A DNA stretch of 64,000 bases from Bradyrhizobium yuanmingense (GTDB lineage: Bacteria > Pseudomonadota > Alphaproteobacteria > Rhizobiales > Xanthobacteraceae). The stretch lies in assembly GCF_900094575.1 (NCBI RefSeq), contig NZ_FMAE01000004.1:124001-188000 (forward strand). Reading direction: 5' to 3'. Both the position numbers and the translations under genes were made by a program. Below the pieces are notes generated by a model. The model saw only the letters and a program-made list of their open reading frames with translations, did not search any database and had not been told where the DNA came from. Positions 55,217 to 64,000 of the stretch are shown here, piece by piece (the first letter of the stretch is position 1; every line of letters begins with the position of its first letter).

Positions 55217-56812
55217 TTAAGAGCCTGTGCCGGCACTCATGATCGGCTTGTGCCGCGGCCGACGTTTCTCGTCCGGCACGACGGAGCTCTCCGGCTGGAG
55301 CGGTGGAGAATCGTCCGAGAGTGGGGCAAGCGCGCTCATCACGCGCTCCGGCGGGAATGTGACGATCACCTCGGTGCCGATGCGCAGCTTCGATTTCAAC
55401 GTGAACGTGCCACCGTGCAGGTCGATCAGGTTCTTGGCGATCGGCAGGCCGAGGCCGGCGCCCTGTTCAGCCGACTTGATCGAATTGGAGCCCTGGCCGA
55501 ACGAGGCGAGCACGACCGGGATCTCGTCCTCGGGTATGCCGGAGCCGGAATCCCTCACCGAGAGATATTGTCCGCCGGAGGCGGTCCAGCCGGCCTTGAG
55601 CCAGATCTCGCCGCCCTGCGGGGTGAACTTGATCGAGTTGGAGAGCAGGTTGAGCACGACCTGGCGGATCGCGCGCTCGTCGGCCCAGAGCCGCGGCATC
55701 GCCTGCTCGAACACTTCGTGGATGGTGATGCCGCGGCTCGAGGCACGCAGCTTCATCAGATGATGGCAATCGGCGACGATGCCGACCAGGGACACCGCCT
55801 CCTCGTTGAGCTCGTAACGGCCGGCTTCGATCCGTGACAGATCGAGGATCTCGTTGATCAGGTTGAGCAGGTGCACGCCGGAATTATGGATGTCGGCGGA
55901 ATATTCCTTGTAGACCGGTACCGCATGCGCGCCGAAAATCTCGCTCTTCATGACCTCTGAGAAGCCGAGGATGGCGTTCAGCGGCGTCCGCAGCTCGTGG
56001 CTCATCTGCGCGAGGAAGCGCGACTTGGCGACGTTGGCGGCTTCGGCGCGGTGGCGCGCTTCGTCCGAGATTGCCTTGGCCTGCTCCAGCTCGCCGATCA
56101 GCGCGTCCTTTTCCGCACGTGCTTCCAGCGTGGCGAAGGTGGAGGAGTGCAGGCGGTGCGCCAGCAGCACGAAATAGCCTTCGGCGGCGAGCGACAGCGC
56201 TGCCAGGATGTAATTGTCCAGCGATCCGGTCGTCACGAAGCTCAGCGCCATCGCAACCGCGACCGGCGCCGTGGCGGCGAGGGCTGCGATCGGCAGATTG
56301 GCCGCGAGCATGCTCGATACTGCGATCACCAGCAGCATCAAGAACATCATCAGCGTTTCGGTGACCATGTCGAGCACGGGATGGATCAGGATCGCCATCC
56401 AGCACAGGCCATAGAGCAGGTCGAGCACGACGAAGCGCGTCCGCCATGCGCGTGTCGCGGCCGGAGAGGCGGGCTCGGTCAGGAAGCGCCGGCAGCTGCG
56501 GATCATGGCGCTGTGGATGCAGAGCATGCCCGCGGTCCAGGCCGCGGCCGGGATCGGCTGCATCCATAGCCCGAACAGCACGCCGGTCGCCACCACCAGG
56601 AGCATCACGACATAGGAGGCGGACAGCCGGGTCTGGGCGTATTGCCGCAGCATCTCGGCGTCGAAAGCCGGCCGGGTTCCACTGGTCGACGTTAACTTGT
56701 CGCGCGCCTCGCGCACCCGCTGCGCCGCAGCCCTTCGGCTGCTCGCCGATGGCGCGCTCACCGGCTCGGCCGGAAGCTGCACGACCTCGGGCTTTTCAGC
56801 GGGGTTACTCAT
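55217..56812 (-). CDS. membrane sensor histidine kinase
   Basis: A protein of about 531 residues: N-terminal polar region, six or so membrane helices (for example YVVMLLVVATGVLFGLW, LMMFLMLLVIAVSSML), a coiled linker, the HisKA box FLAQMSHELRTPLNAILGFSE and the ATPase domain with N-box VLNLLSNSIKF, G1 VRDSGSGIP and G2 GAGLGLPIAK. The layout resembles PdhS/DivJ-like alphaproteobacterial kinases. No response regulator is adjacent. Start at ATG 56812 (MSNPAEK) is preferred; GTG 56836 is possible. Confidence 0.88.
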   Translation of the reverse strand: MSNPAEKPEVVQLPAEPVSAPSASSRRAAAQRVREARDKLTSTSGTRPAFDAEMLRQYAQTRLSASYVVMLLVVATGVLFGLWMQPIPAAAWTAGMLCIHSAMIRSCRRFLTEPASPAATRAWRTRFVVLDLLYGLCWMAILIHPVLDMVTETLMMFLMLLVIAVSSMLAANLPIAALAATAPVAVAMALSFVTTGSLDNYILAALSLAAEGYFVLLAHRLHSSTFATLEARAEKDALIGELEQAKAISDEARHRAEAANVAKSRFLAQMSHELRTPLNAILGFSEVMKSEIFGAHAVPVYKEYSADIHNSGVHLLNLINEILDLSRIEAGRYELNEEAVSLVGIVADCHHLMKLRASSRGITIHEVFEQAMPRLWADERAIRQVVLNLLSNSIKFTPQGGEIWLKAGWTASGGQYLSVRDSGSGIPEDEIPVVLASFGQGSNSIKSAEQGAGLGLPIAKNLIDLHGGTFTLKSKLRIGTEVIVTFPPERVMSALAPLSDDSPPLQPESSVVPDEKRRPRHKPIMSAGTGS

Positions 56813-56974
56813 CAAGCAACACGGATTCCTGCCCACGCCGGACGCGGGCTTTCTGCATTGTCTATCTCTGGCAAGAAATCCTTAAGAGCTGACTTAAGGA
56901 GCTAAAGAATTACGTTAACCGAACGTTAATTCATACGCAGTCCGGGCGGCCGCTTTCATCAACCCGCGCTTCAA

Positions 56975-58408
56975 TCATCTGAAGAAAACGAGCGTGACCA
57001 ACCCGAAGACCGGCAGCAGCAGGACGGAGGTCCAGGCCATGTATCCGAAGAAGCCGGGCATTGCGACACCACTCGCTCGGGCAATTGCGTACACCATGAA
57101 ATTGGGCGCGTTGCCGATGTAGGAGTTTGCGCCCATGAACACCGCACCGGCGGAAATCGCGGCAAGGGTCAAGGCGCCGTTCGTCATCAGATGCTTGGCG
57201 TCGCCTCCGGCAAGTTCAAAGAAGACCAGATAGGTCGGCGCATTGTCGAGAAAGGATGAGAGCAGGCCGGTCAACCAGAAATATGCAGCATTGTTCGGCG
57301 TGCCGTCTGCGTTGGTGACCATGTTTACGACGGAGGCAAACGCGCCGGATTTGCCGGCGTTGAGAATCGCGAGCACGGGAATGATGGTGATGAAGATCGC
57401 GGCAAACAGCTTTGCCACTTCGATCATCGGGCCCCAAGAGAAGCCGTTCGCGTCGTGGTCCTCCTTCGAGGTGACGGCGAGAGATGCGAACACGACTCCG
57501 ATCATCACGGCATCGCGCAGGAGATTCTGCACCTGGAGATGCGTGCCGAGAACTTCAAATCCGCCGAGGTCGAGCTTGGCACTCAAGAGGATCGCAGCGA
57601 TGATGACTCCCATCAAAGCGAAGTTGAGGCCGCCGCTGATCCGCAAGGGATTGTCCGGAGTTGGGTCCGGTTTGACGCGGCCTTCCTTGCGATAGAGATA
57701 AGTATCGATGCAAAAGAACAGGGCGAGCAGAATCCAGGCCGCGAACGTGGTCTGGGGAAGCAGGTGTGTCGTCGTCCAGAAAAAATCCACGCCGCGCAGG
57801 AACCCCAGAAACAACGGGGGATCTCCAAGGGGGGAGAGCGAACCGCCGATGTTGGACACCAGAAAGATGAAGAAGATCACGACATGCGCGTTGTGCCGCC
57901 GATCGTCATTGGCGCGGATCACCGGTCGGATCATGACCATTGAGGCGCCGGTCGTGCCGATGACGCTCGCGATCAGAGTGCCGAGAGCGAGCAGCAGCGT
58001 ATTCAGGACGGGGGAGCCGTGAAGATTGCCGCGCACCACGATTCCGCCGGCGACGGTAAACAGGGCGAGGAGCAGCAGCATGAACGGGACGTATTCGAGC
58101 AGCGCCGTGTGAACGAGCGCTTGGACGGTTGGAAGCGGGCCGTACCAGATTGCAAGCGGCAGCGCGATCAGGGTGGCCCACATCGCGGCAATCTTGCCTT
58201 GGTGATGCTCCCAGAAGTGAGGCGCGGCGAGCGGAAATATGGCGATCGAGAGCAGCATCCCCGCGAATGGAAGCGCCCATTGCGGGCCAATGCTGGCACC
58301 ATCGAGCGATGCGGCAAGCGCCTGCGAAGGTGATGCCAGCAGGGCCAGGAGCGCGACCGGGAACAGGCGCGCAACAACAGCAAGGACGGCGGCGATCACG
58401 TTAGGCAA
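56975..58408 (-). CDS. NhaD-like sodium:proton antiporter (ArsB/NhaD superfamily)
   Basis: A 477-residue polytopic protein with about 12 membrane helices. Family features are the re-entrant GTLIASVIGTTGASMVMIRPVI and NIGGSLSPLGDPPLFLGFLRG in the first half, and SSFLDNAPTYLVFFEL and MGANSYIGNAPNFMVYAI in the second, typical of this ion-transporter superfamily. A hydrophobic N-terminus may be a cleaved signal. It stands alone; the substrate ion is inferred. Confidence 0.86.
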   Translation of the reverse strand: MPNVIAAVLAVVARLFPVALLALLASPSQALAASLDGASIGPQWALPFAGMLLSIAIFPLAAPHFWEHHQGKIAAMWATLIALPLAIWYGPLPTVQALVHTALLEYVPFMLLLLALFTVAGGIVVRGNLHGSPVLNTLLLALGTLIASVIGTTGASMVMIRPVIRANDDRRHNAHVVIFFIFLVSNIGGSLSPLGDPPLFLGFLRGVDFFWTTTHLLPQTTFAAWILLALFFCIDTYLYRKEGRVKPDPTPDNPLRISGGLNFALMGVIIAAILLSAKLDLGGFEVLGTHLQVQNLLRDAVMIGVVFASLAVTSKEDHDANGFSWGPMIEVAKLFAAIFITIIPVLAILNAGKSGAFASVVNMVTNADGTPNNAAYFWLTGLLSSFLDNAPTYLVFFELAGGDAKHLMTNGALTLAAISAGAVFMGANSYIGNAPNFMVYAIARASGVAMPGFFGYMAWTSVLLLPVFGLVTLVFFR

Positions 58409-58525
58409 GGCTTCCCCCCGGAAGTCTATGATTGTTTCGGTCGGCGCGCTTTACGGAACGCCGTCGCGACGGATGTCGCGACGACGTTCAAAGCCGGCTA
58501 CGCCGAACCAGGCCGCAACAGAGCG

Positions 58526-59398
58526 TCAGCGTTGCAGGCGTGCGAGCAGGCTCGACGTATCCCAGCGCTTGCCGCCCATCTTCTCGACCTCGGAATAAAA
58601 CTGATCGACGAGCGCGGTCACCGGCAGATTGGCGCCGTTGCGGCGGGCTTCGGCCAGCGCGATCGAGAGGTCCTTGCGCATCCATTCGACCGCGAAGCCG
58701 AAATCGTACTTGTCCTCGTTCATGGTCTTGTAGCGGTTCTCCATTTGCCAGGACTGGGCGGCCCCTTTCGAGATGGTCTCGATCACAGCGGCGACGTCGA
58801 GGCCGCTCTTCTTGGCGAAATGGATGCCCTCGGAGAGGCCCTGCACCAGACCGGCGATGCAGATCTGGTTGACCATCTTGGTCAACTGGCCGCTTCCGGC
58901 GGGCCCGAGCAGCTTGCACATCCGCGCATAGGCGCCCGTGATGATCGGCTCGGCGCCGGAATAGGCGTCCTGCGCGCCGCCGCACATCACCGTCAGAACG
59001 CCGTTCTCGGCGCCGGCCTGGCCGCCGGAGACGGGGGCGTCGACGAATTTGAAGCCGGCCTTGGTCGCGGCTGCGTCGAGGTCACGGGCGACCTCGGCGG
59101 AGGCAGTGGTGTGGTCGACGAAGGTCGCACCCTTCTTCATGCCGGCGAAGGCGCCGTCGGGGCCGATCGTGACCGCGCGCAGATCGTTGTCGTTGCCGAC
59201 GCAGCACATCACGAAATCCTGACCCTCGGCGGCGGCCTTCGGGGTCGGTGCGGTCTTGCCGCCGAACTTGTCCGCCCATTCCTTCGCCTTCGCCGCGGTG
59301 CGGTTGTAGACGGTGACCTCATGGCCCCCTTTTTTCACGAGGTGTCCGGCCATGGGGAAGCCCATCACGCCAAGACCTAGGAAAGCGACTTTAGCCAT
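58526..59398 (-). CDS. NAD-dependent 3-hydroxyisobutyrate dehydrogenase-family oxidoreductase
   Basis: A 290-residue enzyme: Rossmann motif AFLGLGVMGFPMAGHL (residues 4-19), substrate loop FVDAPVSGGQAGAENG and the catalytic Lys in GSGQLTKMVNQI. The family includes 3-hydroxyisobutyrate, tartronate-semialdehyde and glyoxylate reductases; the exact substrate cannot be told. ATG 59398 (MAKVAFLG) starts at the Rossmann strand with GGTACCACT upstream; the longer open frame is not coding. Confidence 0.9.
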   Translation of the reverse strand: MAKVAFLGLGVMGFPMAGHLVKKGGHEVTVYNRTAAKAKEWADKFGGKTAPTPKAAAEGQDFVMCCVGNDNDLRAVTIGPDGAFAGMKKGATFVDHTTASAEVARDLDAAATKAGFKFVDAPVSGGQAGAENGVLTVMCGGAQDAYSGAEPIITGAYARMCKLLGPAGSGQLTKMVNQICIAGLVQGLSEGIHFAKKSGLDVAAVIETISKGAAQSWQMENRYKTMNEDKYDFGFAVEWMRKDLSIALAEARRNGANLPVTALVDQFYSEVEKMGGKRWDTSSLLARLQR

Positions 59399-59580
59399 AG
59401 TGGTACCTTGTCCGTAGTTCGGGTTTACGGTTCTTGCCAAGCGAGGGATGCCTGGGTTCCGCGGTGAGGGCGGACCGGAGGCGCACCATAAACCCTTGAG
59501 GCCAGAGGGCAACGGCTTCGTTTGGCGGCCTGCCGTGCTAGGGTGGCGACCCAAGGACTTCAAAACAAGGGAGCGAGAGC

Positions 59581-60018
59581 ATGGGCGGCGTGAGCGTAGG
59601 CGTCCTCGATCATTTCAACATCCGGACCCGGAATCTGGCCGAGACCGTCCGCTTCTACGAAGACGTGCTGGGCCTGGAAAAAGGCGCGCGGCCGAACTTC
59701 GCCTTCCCGGGCGCCTGGATGTACAGCGAGGGCAGGCCGGTGGTTCACCTCGTCGACATTTCCCCGACCGACGAGCCACAAAAGCCGGATTCCGGCGTTG
59801 TCCACCATGTCGCCTTCGCCAGTCGCGGCTTTGACGGTATGAAACAGCGGCTGGCGTCAAAGAAGATCAAGTTCGAGGCCCGCCAGGTGCCCGGTGGCGA
59901 TCTCTGGCAGATCTTCGTCCACGACCCCAACGGGGTCATGATCGAGCTGAACTACGAGGCCGCCCTGGAGCAGGGGGCGGCGCCGGCCGAAAAGGCGGAC
60001 GATATCGGCAGACAGTAG
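59581..60018 (+). CDS. VOC-family (glyoxalase-like) protein
   Basis: A 145-residue protein of the vicinal oxygen chelate fold: LDHFNIRTRNLAETVRFYEDVLGL with the first metal His, HHVAFASRGFDG with the second, and DPNGVMIELNY with the Glu. GGGAG precedes ATG 59581. These enzymes include dioxygenases, glyoxalases and resistance proteins; substrate unknown. It diverges from the dehydrogenase gene. Confidence 0.88.
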   Translation: MGGVSVGVLDHFNIRTRNLAETVRFYEDVLGLEKGARPNFAFPGAWMYSEGRPVVHLVDISPTDEPQKPDSGVVHHVAFASRGFDGMKQRLASKKIKFEARQVPGGDLWQIFVHDPNGVMIELNYEAALEQGAAPAEKADDIGRQ

Positions 60019-60071
60019 CCTTTTGGGCGTTTCCGCTCTAATGGGGCATCCTCAACTGCAGGAGATGCGCT

Positions 60072-61208
60072 TTGAGCGTGACGCAGCAACAGGTTCTCGA
60101 TAGCCTCGCCAGGGTCCAGTCGCCCCGCGGGGTCGCGCTTCCCCATGCCAATGTGCTGAGCGCGATCAGCGCCTCCGACGGCAAGGTATTCTTCTCGATC
60201 AATGTCGACGCCGCCGAGGCAAGAGCCTGGGAATCCGTCCGGGCCGAAGCGGAAGCCGCCGTGCGCAGCATTCCCGGTGTCACCACCGTCATGGTGGCGC
60301 TGACCGCCGAGCGCAAGCCGGGCTCCGCGCCGCTGCCACCCCCGCAGCCGAGCCGCGGCGCGCCCGGCGTGCAGCCGGCCCATGCCCACAAGCCGCCCCA
60401 GGGCGGGGGGTCGCCGATGGCGCGGCAATCGGAAATTCCCGGCGTTGCCGCCGTAATCGCGGTCGCCTCCGGCAAGGGCGGCGTCGGAAAGTCGACCACG
60501 GCGCTCAATCTGGCGCTCGGCCTGCGCGACCTCGGCCTCAAGGTCGGGCTGCTCGACGCCGATATCTACGGCCCCTCGGTGCCGCGCCTGACGGGCCTGC
60601 GCGACAAGCCGGAGCTGAACGACGAGCGCAAGATGATTCCGCTTCGGCGCTTCGGGCTCGCCATCATGTCGATCGGCTTCCTGGTCGAGGAGGAGACCGC
60701 CATGATCTGGCGCGGCCCGATGGTGATGTCGGCGGTGACGCAGATGCTGCGCGACGTCGAATGGGGCAAGCTCGACGTGCTGGTCGTCGACATGCCGCCG
60801 GGCACCGGCGATGCCCAGCTCACGCTGGCGCAGAACGTGCCGCTCAAGGGCGCCGTGATCGTCTCGACCCCGCAGGACCTGTCCCTGATCGATGCACGGC
60901 GGGGGCTTGCCATGTTCAAGAAGGTCAACGTGCCCGTGCTCGGCATCGTCGAGAATATGAGCTACTTCCAATGTCCGCATTGCGGCACCAAGTCGGATAT
61001 TTTCGGCCATGGCGGGGCGCGGCACGAGGCCGAGAAGCTCGGCGTCCCATTCCTGGGCGAGATCCCCCTGCACATGGCGATTCGCGCCACCTCGGACGCC
61101 GGCAATCCCGTGGTCGACAGCGAGCCGGACGGCCCTCATGCGGCGATCTACCGCGCCATTGCCGGCCAGGTCCGGGACCAGCTCAAGGGTGTCATCGCCG
61201 CGGCCTGA
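60072..61208 (+). CDS. apbC: Mrp/ApbC iron-sulfur cluster carrier ATPase
   Basis: A 378-residue P-loop protein that carries and inserts Fe-S clusters. The N-terminal MIP18-like domain (LDSLARVQSPRG) leads through a Pro/Gly-rich linker (about 82-118) to the deviant Walker A VASGKGGVGKSTTALNLAL, VDMPPGTGDAQL and the cluster-binding CPHCG. The start codon is TTG 60072 with GGAGATG upstream. Confidence 0.93.
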   Translation: MSVTQQQVLDSLARVQSPRGVALPHANVLSAISASDGKVFFSINVDAAEARAWESVRAEAEAAVRSIPGVTTVMVALTAERKPGSAPLPPPQPSRGAPGVQPAHAHKPPQGGGSPMARQSEIPGVAAVIAVASGKGGVGKSTTALNLALGLRDLGLKVGLLDADIYGPSVPRLTGLRDKPELNDERKMIPLRRFGLAIMSIGFLVEEETAMIWRGPMVMSAVTQMLRDVEWGKLDVLVVDMPPGTGDAQLTLAQNVPLKGAVIVSTPQDLSLIDARRGLAMFKKVNVPVLGIVENMSYFQCPHCGTKSDIFGHGGARHEAEKLGVPFLGEIPLHMAIRATSDAGNPVVDSEPDGPHAAIYRAIAGQVRDQLKGVIAAA

Positions 61209-61301
61209 ATGGGGGGCACCGCGGCAGGCTCCGGGGCATGCGACTTTCGTAGAGCCCCGTCATGTCATTGTCGCGTTCCGAAACCGGGCTGGCCGTGTTA
61301 A

Positions 61302-62504
<1,203 letters not shown>

Positions 62505-62530
62505 TCTACGGCTTAGGTCGTAAGACCACT

Positions 62531-62563
62531 AGCCCGGCCTCCCCAGGAGGCCGGGCTTTTTCT
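62531..62563 (+). terminator. rho-independent terminator
   Basis: agcccggcctcc / ggaggccgggct hairpin with a short cca loop, followed by a T-run (ctttttcttt), 27 bases after the first TRAP binding-protein stop. It should separate the two paralogues into different transcripts. Confidence 0.88.
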
Positions 62564-62659
62564 TTGCGATCGGGATGGCATTCGGTCCCGTGATGCTCCA
62601 TTCTGTCGGCAAGCCTCGCAAAGAAGGCTCCACAATTAGATCCATCAGGGTAGGAAATC

Positions 62660-63748
62660 ATGAAGAGAAGAGACTTCATCAAGGTCACAGGACTTGGTGC
62701 GGCCGGCGCCGCCACGCTCGCGGCTCCCGCGATCGCGCAGTCGATGCCGGAAATCAAATGGCGCATGCCGACGAGCTGGCCGAAATCGCTCGACACGCTG
62801 TTTGGCGGCGCCGAGATGATGTGCAAGATGGTTGCCGAGGCGACCGACAACAAATTCCAGATCCAGATCTTCGCGGCCGGCGAAATCGTGCCGGGCCTGC
62901 AGGTGCTCGACGCCGTGCAGAACGGCACCTGCGAGATCGGCCACACCGCGTCCTATTATTATTTCGGCAAGGACCCGACCTTCACCTTCGGCTCGGCCGT
63001 GCCGTTCGGTCCCAACATGCGCATCAACCAGGCCTGGTACATGCTGGGCGGCGGCCGCGACGTGCTCAACGAGTTCTACAAGAGCTACAACGTCGTCTCG
63101 CTGCTCGCGGGCAACACCGGCTGCCAGATGGGCGGCTGGTTCAGGAAAGAGGTCAACACGCCCGACGATCTCAAAGGCATGAAGTTCCGCATCGGCGGCT
63201 TCACCGGCCGCGTGCTCCAGAAGCTCGGCGTGGTGCCGCAGCAGCTCGCCGGCGGTGACATCTATCCGGCGCTGGAGAAGGGCACGATCGACGCCGCCGA
63301 ATGGGTCGGGCCTTATGACGACGAGAAGCTCGGCTTCTACAAGATCGCGCCGCACTACTACTACCCCGGCTGGTGGGAAGGCGGTCCGATGCTGATGGCT
63401 TTCGTCAACCTCGACAAATGGAACGCGCTGCCGAAATATTACCAGAGCGTGCTGGAGCAGGCCGGCCACTACGCCAACAATTACATGATGGCGCGCTACG
63501 ACAACGCCAATCCGCTGGCGCTGAGGAAGCTGCTCGCGGGCGGCACCAAGCTGCACGCCTTCTCGCCCGCGATCATGGATGCCTGCTACAAGGCGGCCAA
63601 GGAGCTGCACGCCGAAGTCGCTGCGACCAATCCGAACTTCAAGAAGGTGAACGACTCGCTCGCCAAGTTCACGAGCGACGGCTATTCCTGGTTCCAGGTG
63701 GCCGAGGTCGGCTACGACATCTTCATGGCGCGGCGCTCGCAGAGCTGA
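62660..63748 (+). CDS. TakP-like TRAP-transporter binding protein 2
   Basis: A 362-residue paralogue of the preceding gene with the same length and layout: Tat signal MKRRDFIKVTGLGAA, cleavage after AIAQ, and a nearly identical [19 protein letters not shown] block. Differences cluster in the ligand-side loops (MLMAFVNLDKWNALPKY against [17 protein letters not shown]), so the two may bind different 2-oxo or carboxylic acids. Tandem duplication is evident. Confidence 0.92.
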   Translation: MKRRDFIKVTGLGAAGAATLAAPAIAQSMPEIKWRMPTSWPKSLDTLFGGAEMMCKMVAEATDNKFQIQIFAAGEIVPGLQVLDAVQNGTCEIGHTASYYYFGKDPTFTFGSAVPFGPNMRINQAWYMLGGGRDVLNEFYKSYNVVSLLAGNTGCQMGGWFRKEVNTPDDLKGMKFRIGGFTGRVLQKLGVVPQQLAGGDIYPALEKGTIDAAEWVGPYDDEKLGFYKIAPHYYYPGWWEGGPMLMAFVNLDKWNALPKYYQSVLEQAGHYANNYMMARYDNANPLALRKLLAGGTKLHAFSPAIMDACYKAAKELHAEVAATNPNFKKVNDSLAKFTSDGYSWFQVAEVGYDIFMARRSQS

Positions 63749-63770
63749 TCGCGTCCCGATCGGATGCGGC

Positions 63771-63800
63771 ACGCCCCGGAGCGAAAGGCTCCGGGGCGTT
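63771..63800 (+). terminator. hairpin terminator after TRAP binding protein 2
   Basis: acgccccggagc / gctccggggcgt hairpin around gaaag, followed by tgtcgctgctgtt, 22 bases after the stop. The remaining 200 bases of the window show no gene. Confidence 0.75.
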
Positions 63801-64000
63801 GTCGCTGCTGTTGGGAGGGCGTCCAACCAAAACATCGAAAACAACCCCATGCACAGTAGACCGGGGCAGCGATATCAATGACTTGACTTCGTTACCACGA
63901 GCGATTGCGAAATTACCGAAATTTTTGACCCGTCGGGCAAAACAGTGGTAGACATGCATCATCGCCCGATCCGAAATCGTGGCGCTGAACGATGCCCCCG

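Noticed and set aside
55199..56569. Plus-strand frames opposite the histidine kinase
   Set aside because: Antisense shadows of a clear kinase gene with full catalytic motifs.

Overview
The window looks like the right-hand part of an integrative and conjugative element (ICE) inserted at the 5' end of dusA in a GC-rich alphaproteobacterium, most likely Bradyrhizobium or a close relative. The genus is inferred from base composition, from the Rhizobiales-type intergenic palindromes after dusA, and from housekeeping genes such as Tat-exported TakP-like TRAP binding proteins. The left end of the element lies outside the window.

Backbone, about 1-22.3 kb. The order follows the tripartite/rhizobial ICE pattern known from ICEMlSym(R7A): a DUF736 gene with a decayed inverted copy, a DUF6499-DUF2285 (FseA-like) activator, an RdfS-like excisionase, the TraF protease, an NPPF-type methyltransferase, an RlxS-like relaxase, a VirD4/TraG coupling protein, a ribbon-helix-helix protein, and the trb mating-pore cluster trbB-C-D-E-J-L-F-G-I plus DUF2274. 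It closes with a QseC-like Xre regulator that shares a palindromic operator with a divergent gene.

Cargo, about 22.3-52 kb. This is a defence and conflict island. First comes an AAA+ ATPase/subtilase pair resembling ietAS. It is followed by an overlapping three-gene set: a Shedu-like nuclease, an SF2 helicase and a small PARP-finger-like protein. Next is a compact five-gene operon (29459-35632): a membrane protein, a CHAT protease, a protein starting Met-Gly with a Gly-rich N-terminus, a QueC/QatC-like PP-loop enzyme and an ASCH protein. I consider this operon the best candidate for an undescribed system: it resembles Qat but has a caspase-like effector in place of QatA and QatD. The rest of the island is partly ruined: an HNH gene, a frameshifted repeat protein, an S1/P1 nuclease with a stop codon at its catalytic N-terminal Trp, a subtilase fused to a metallo-beta-lactamase scrap, a frameshifted NACHT NTPase, and two divergent HEPN-like genes.

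Right end and chromosome, 52-64 kb. A tyrosine integrase reads away from dusA. Between them are five copies of an 8-bp repeat that look like integrase arm sites. dusA itself starts with TTG in AT-rich, probably element-derived sequence. Beyond it lie ordinary chromosomal genes: an aspartic protease, DUF1289, a membrane histidine kinase, a NhaD-like antiporter, a hydroxyisobutyrate dehydrogenase-family enzyme, a VOC protein, Mrp/ApbC, and two tandem TakP-like TRAP binding proteins.

All functions were read by eye from protein motifs and gene order; no database search was run.
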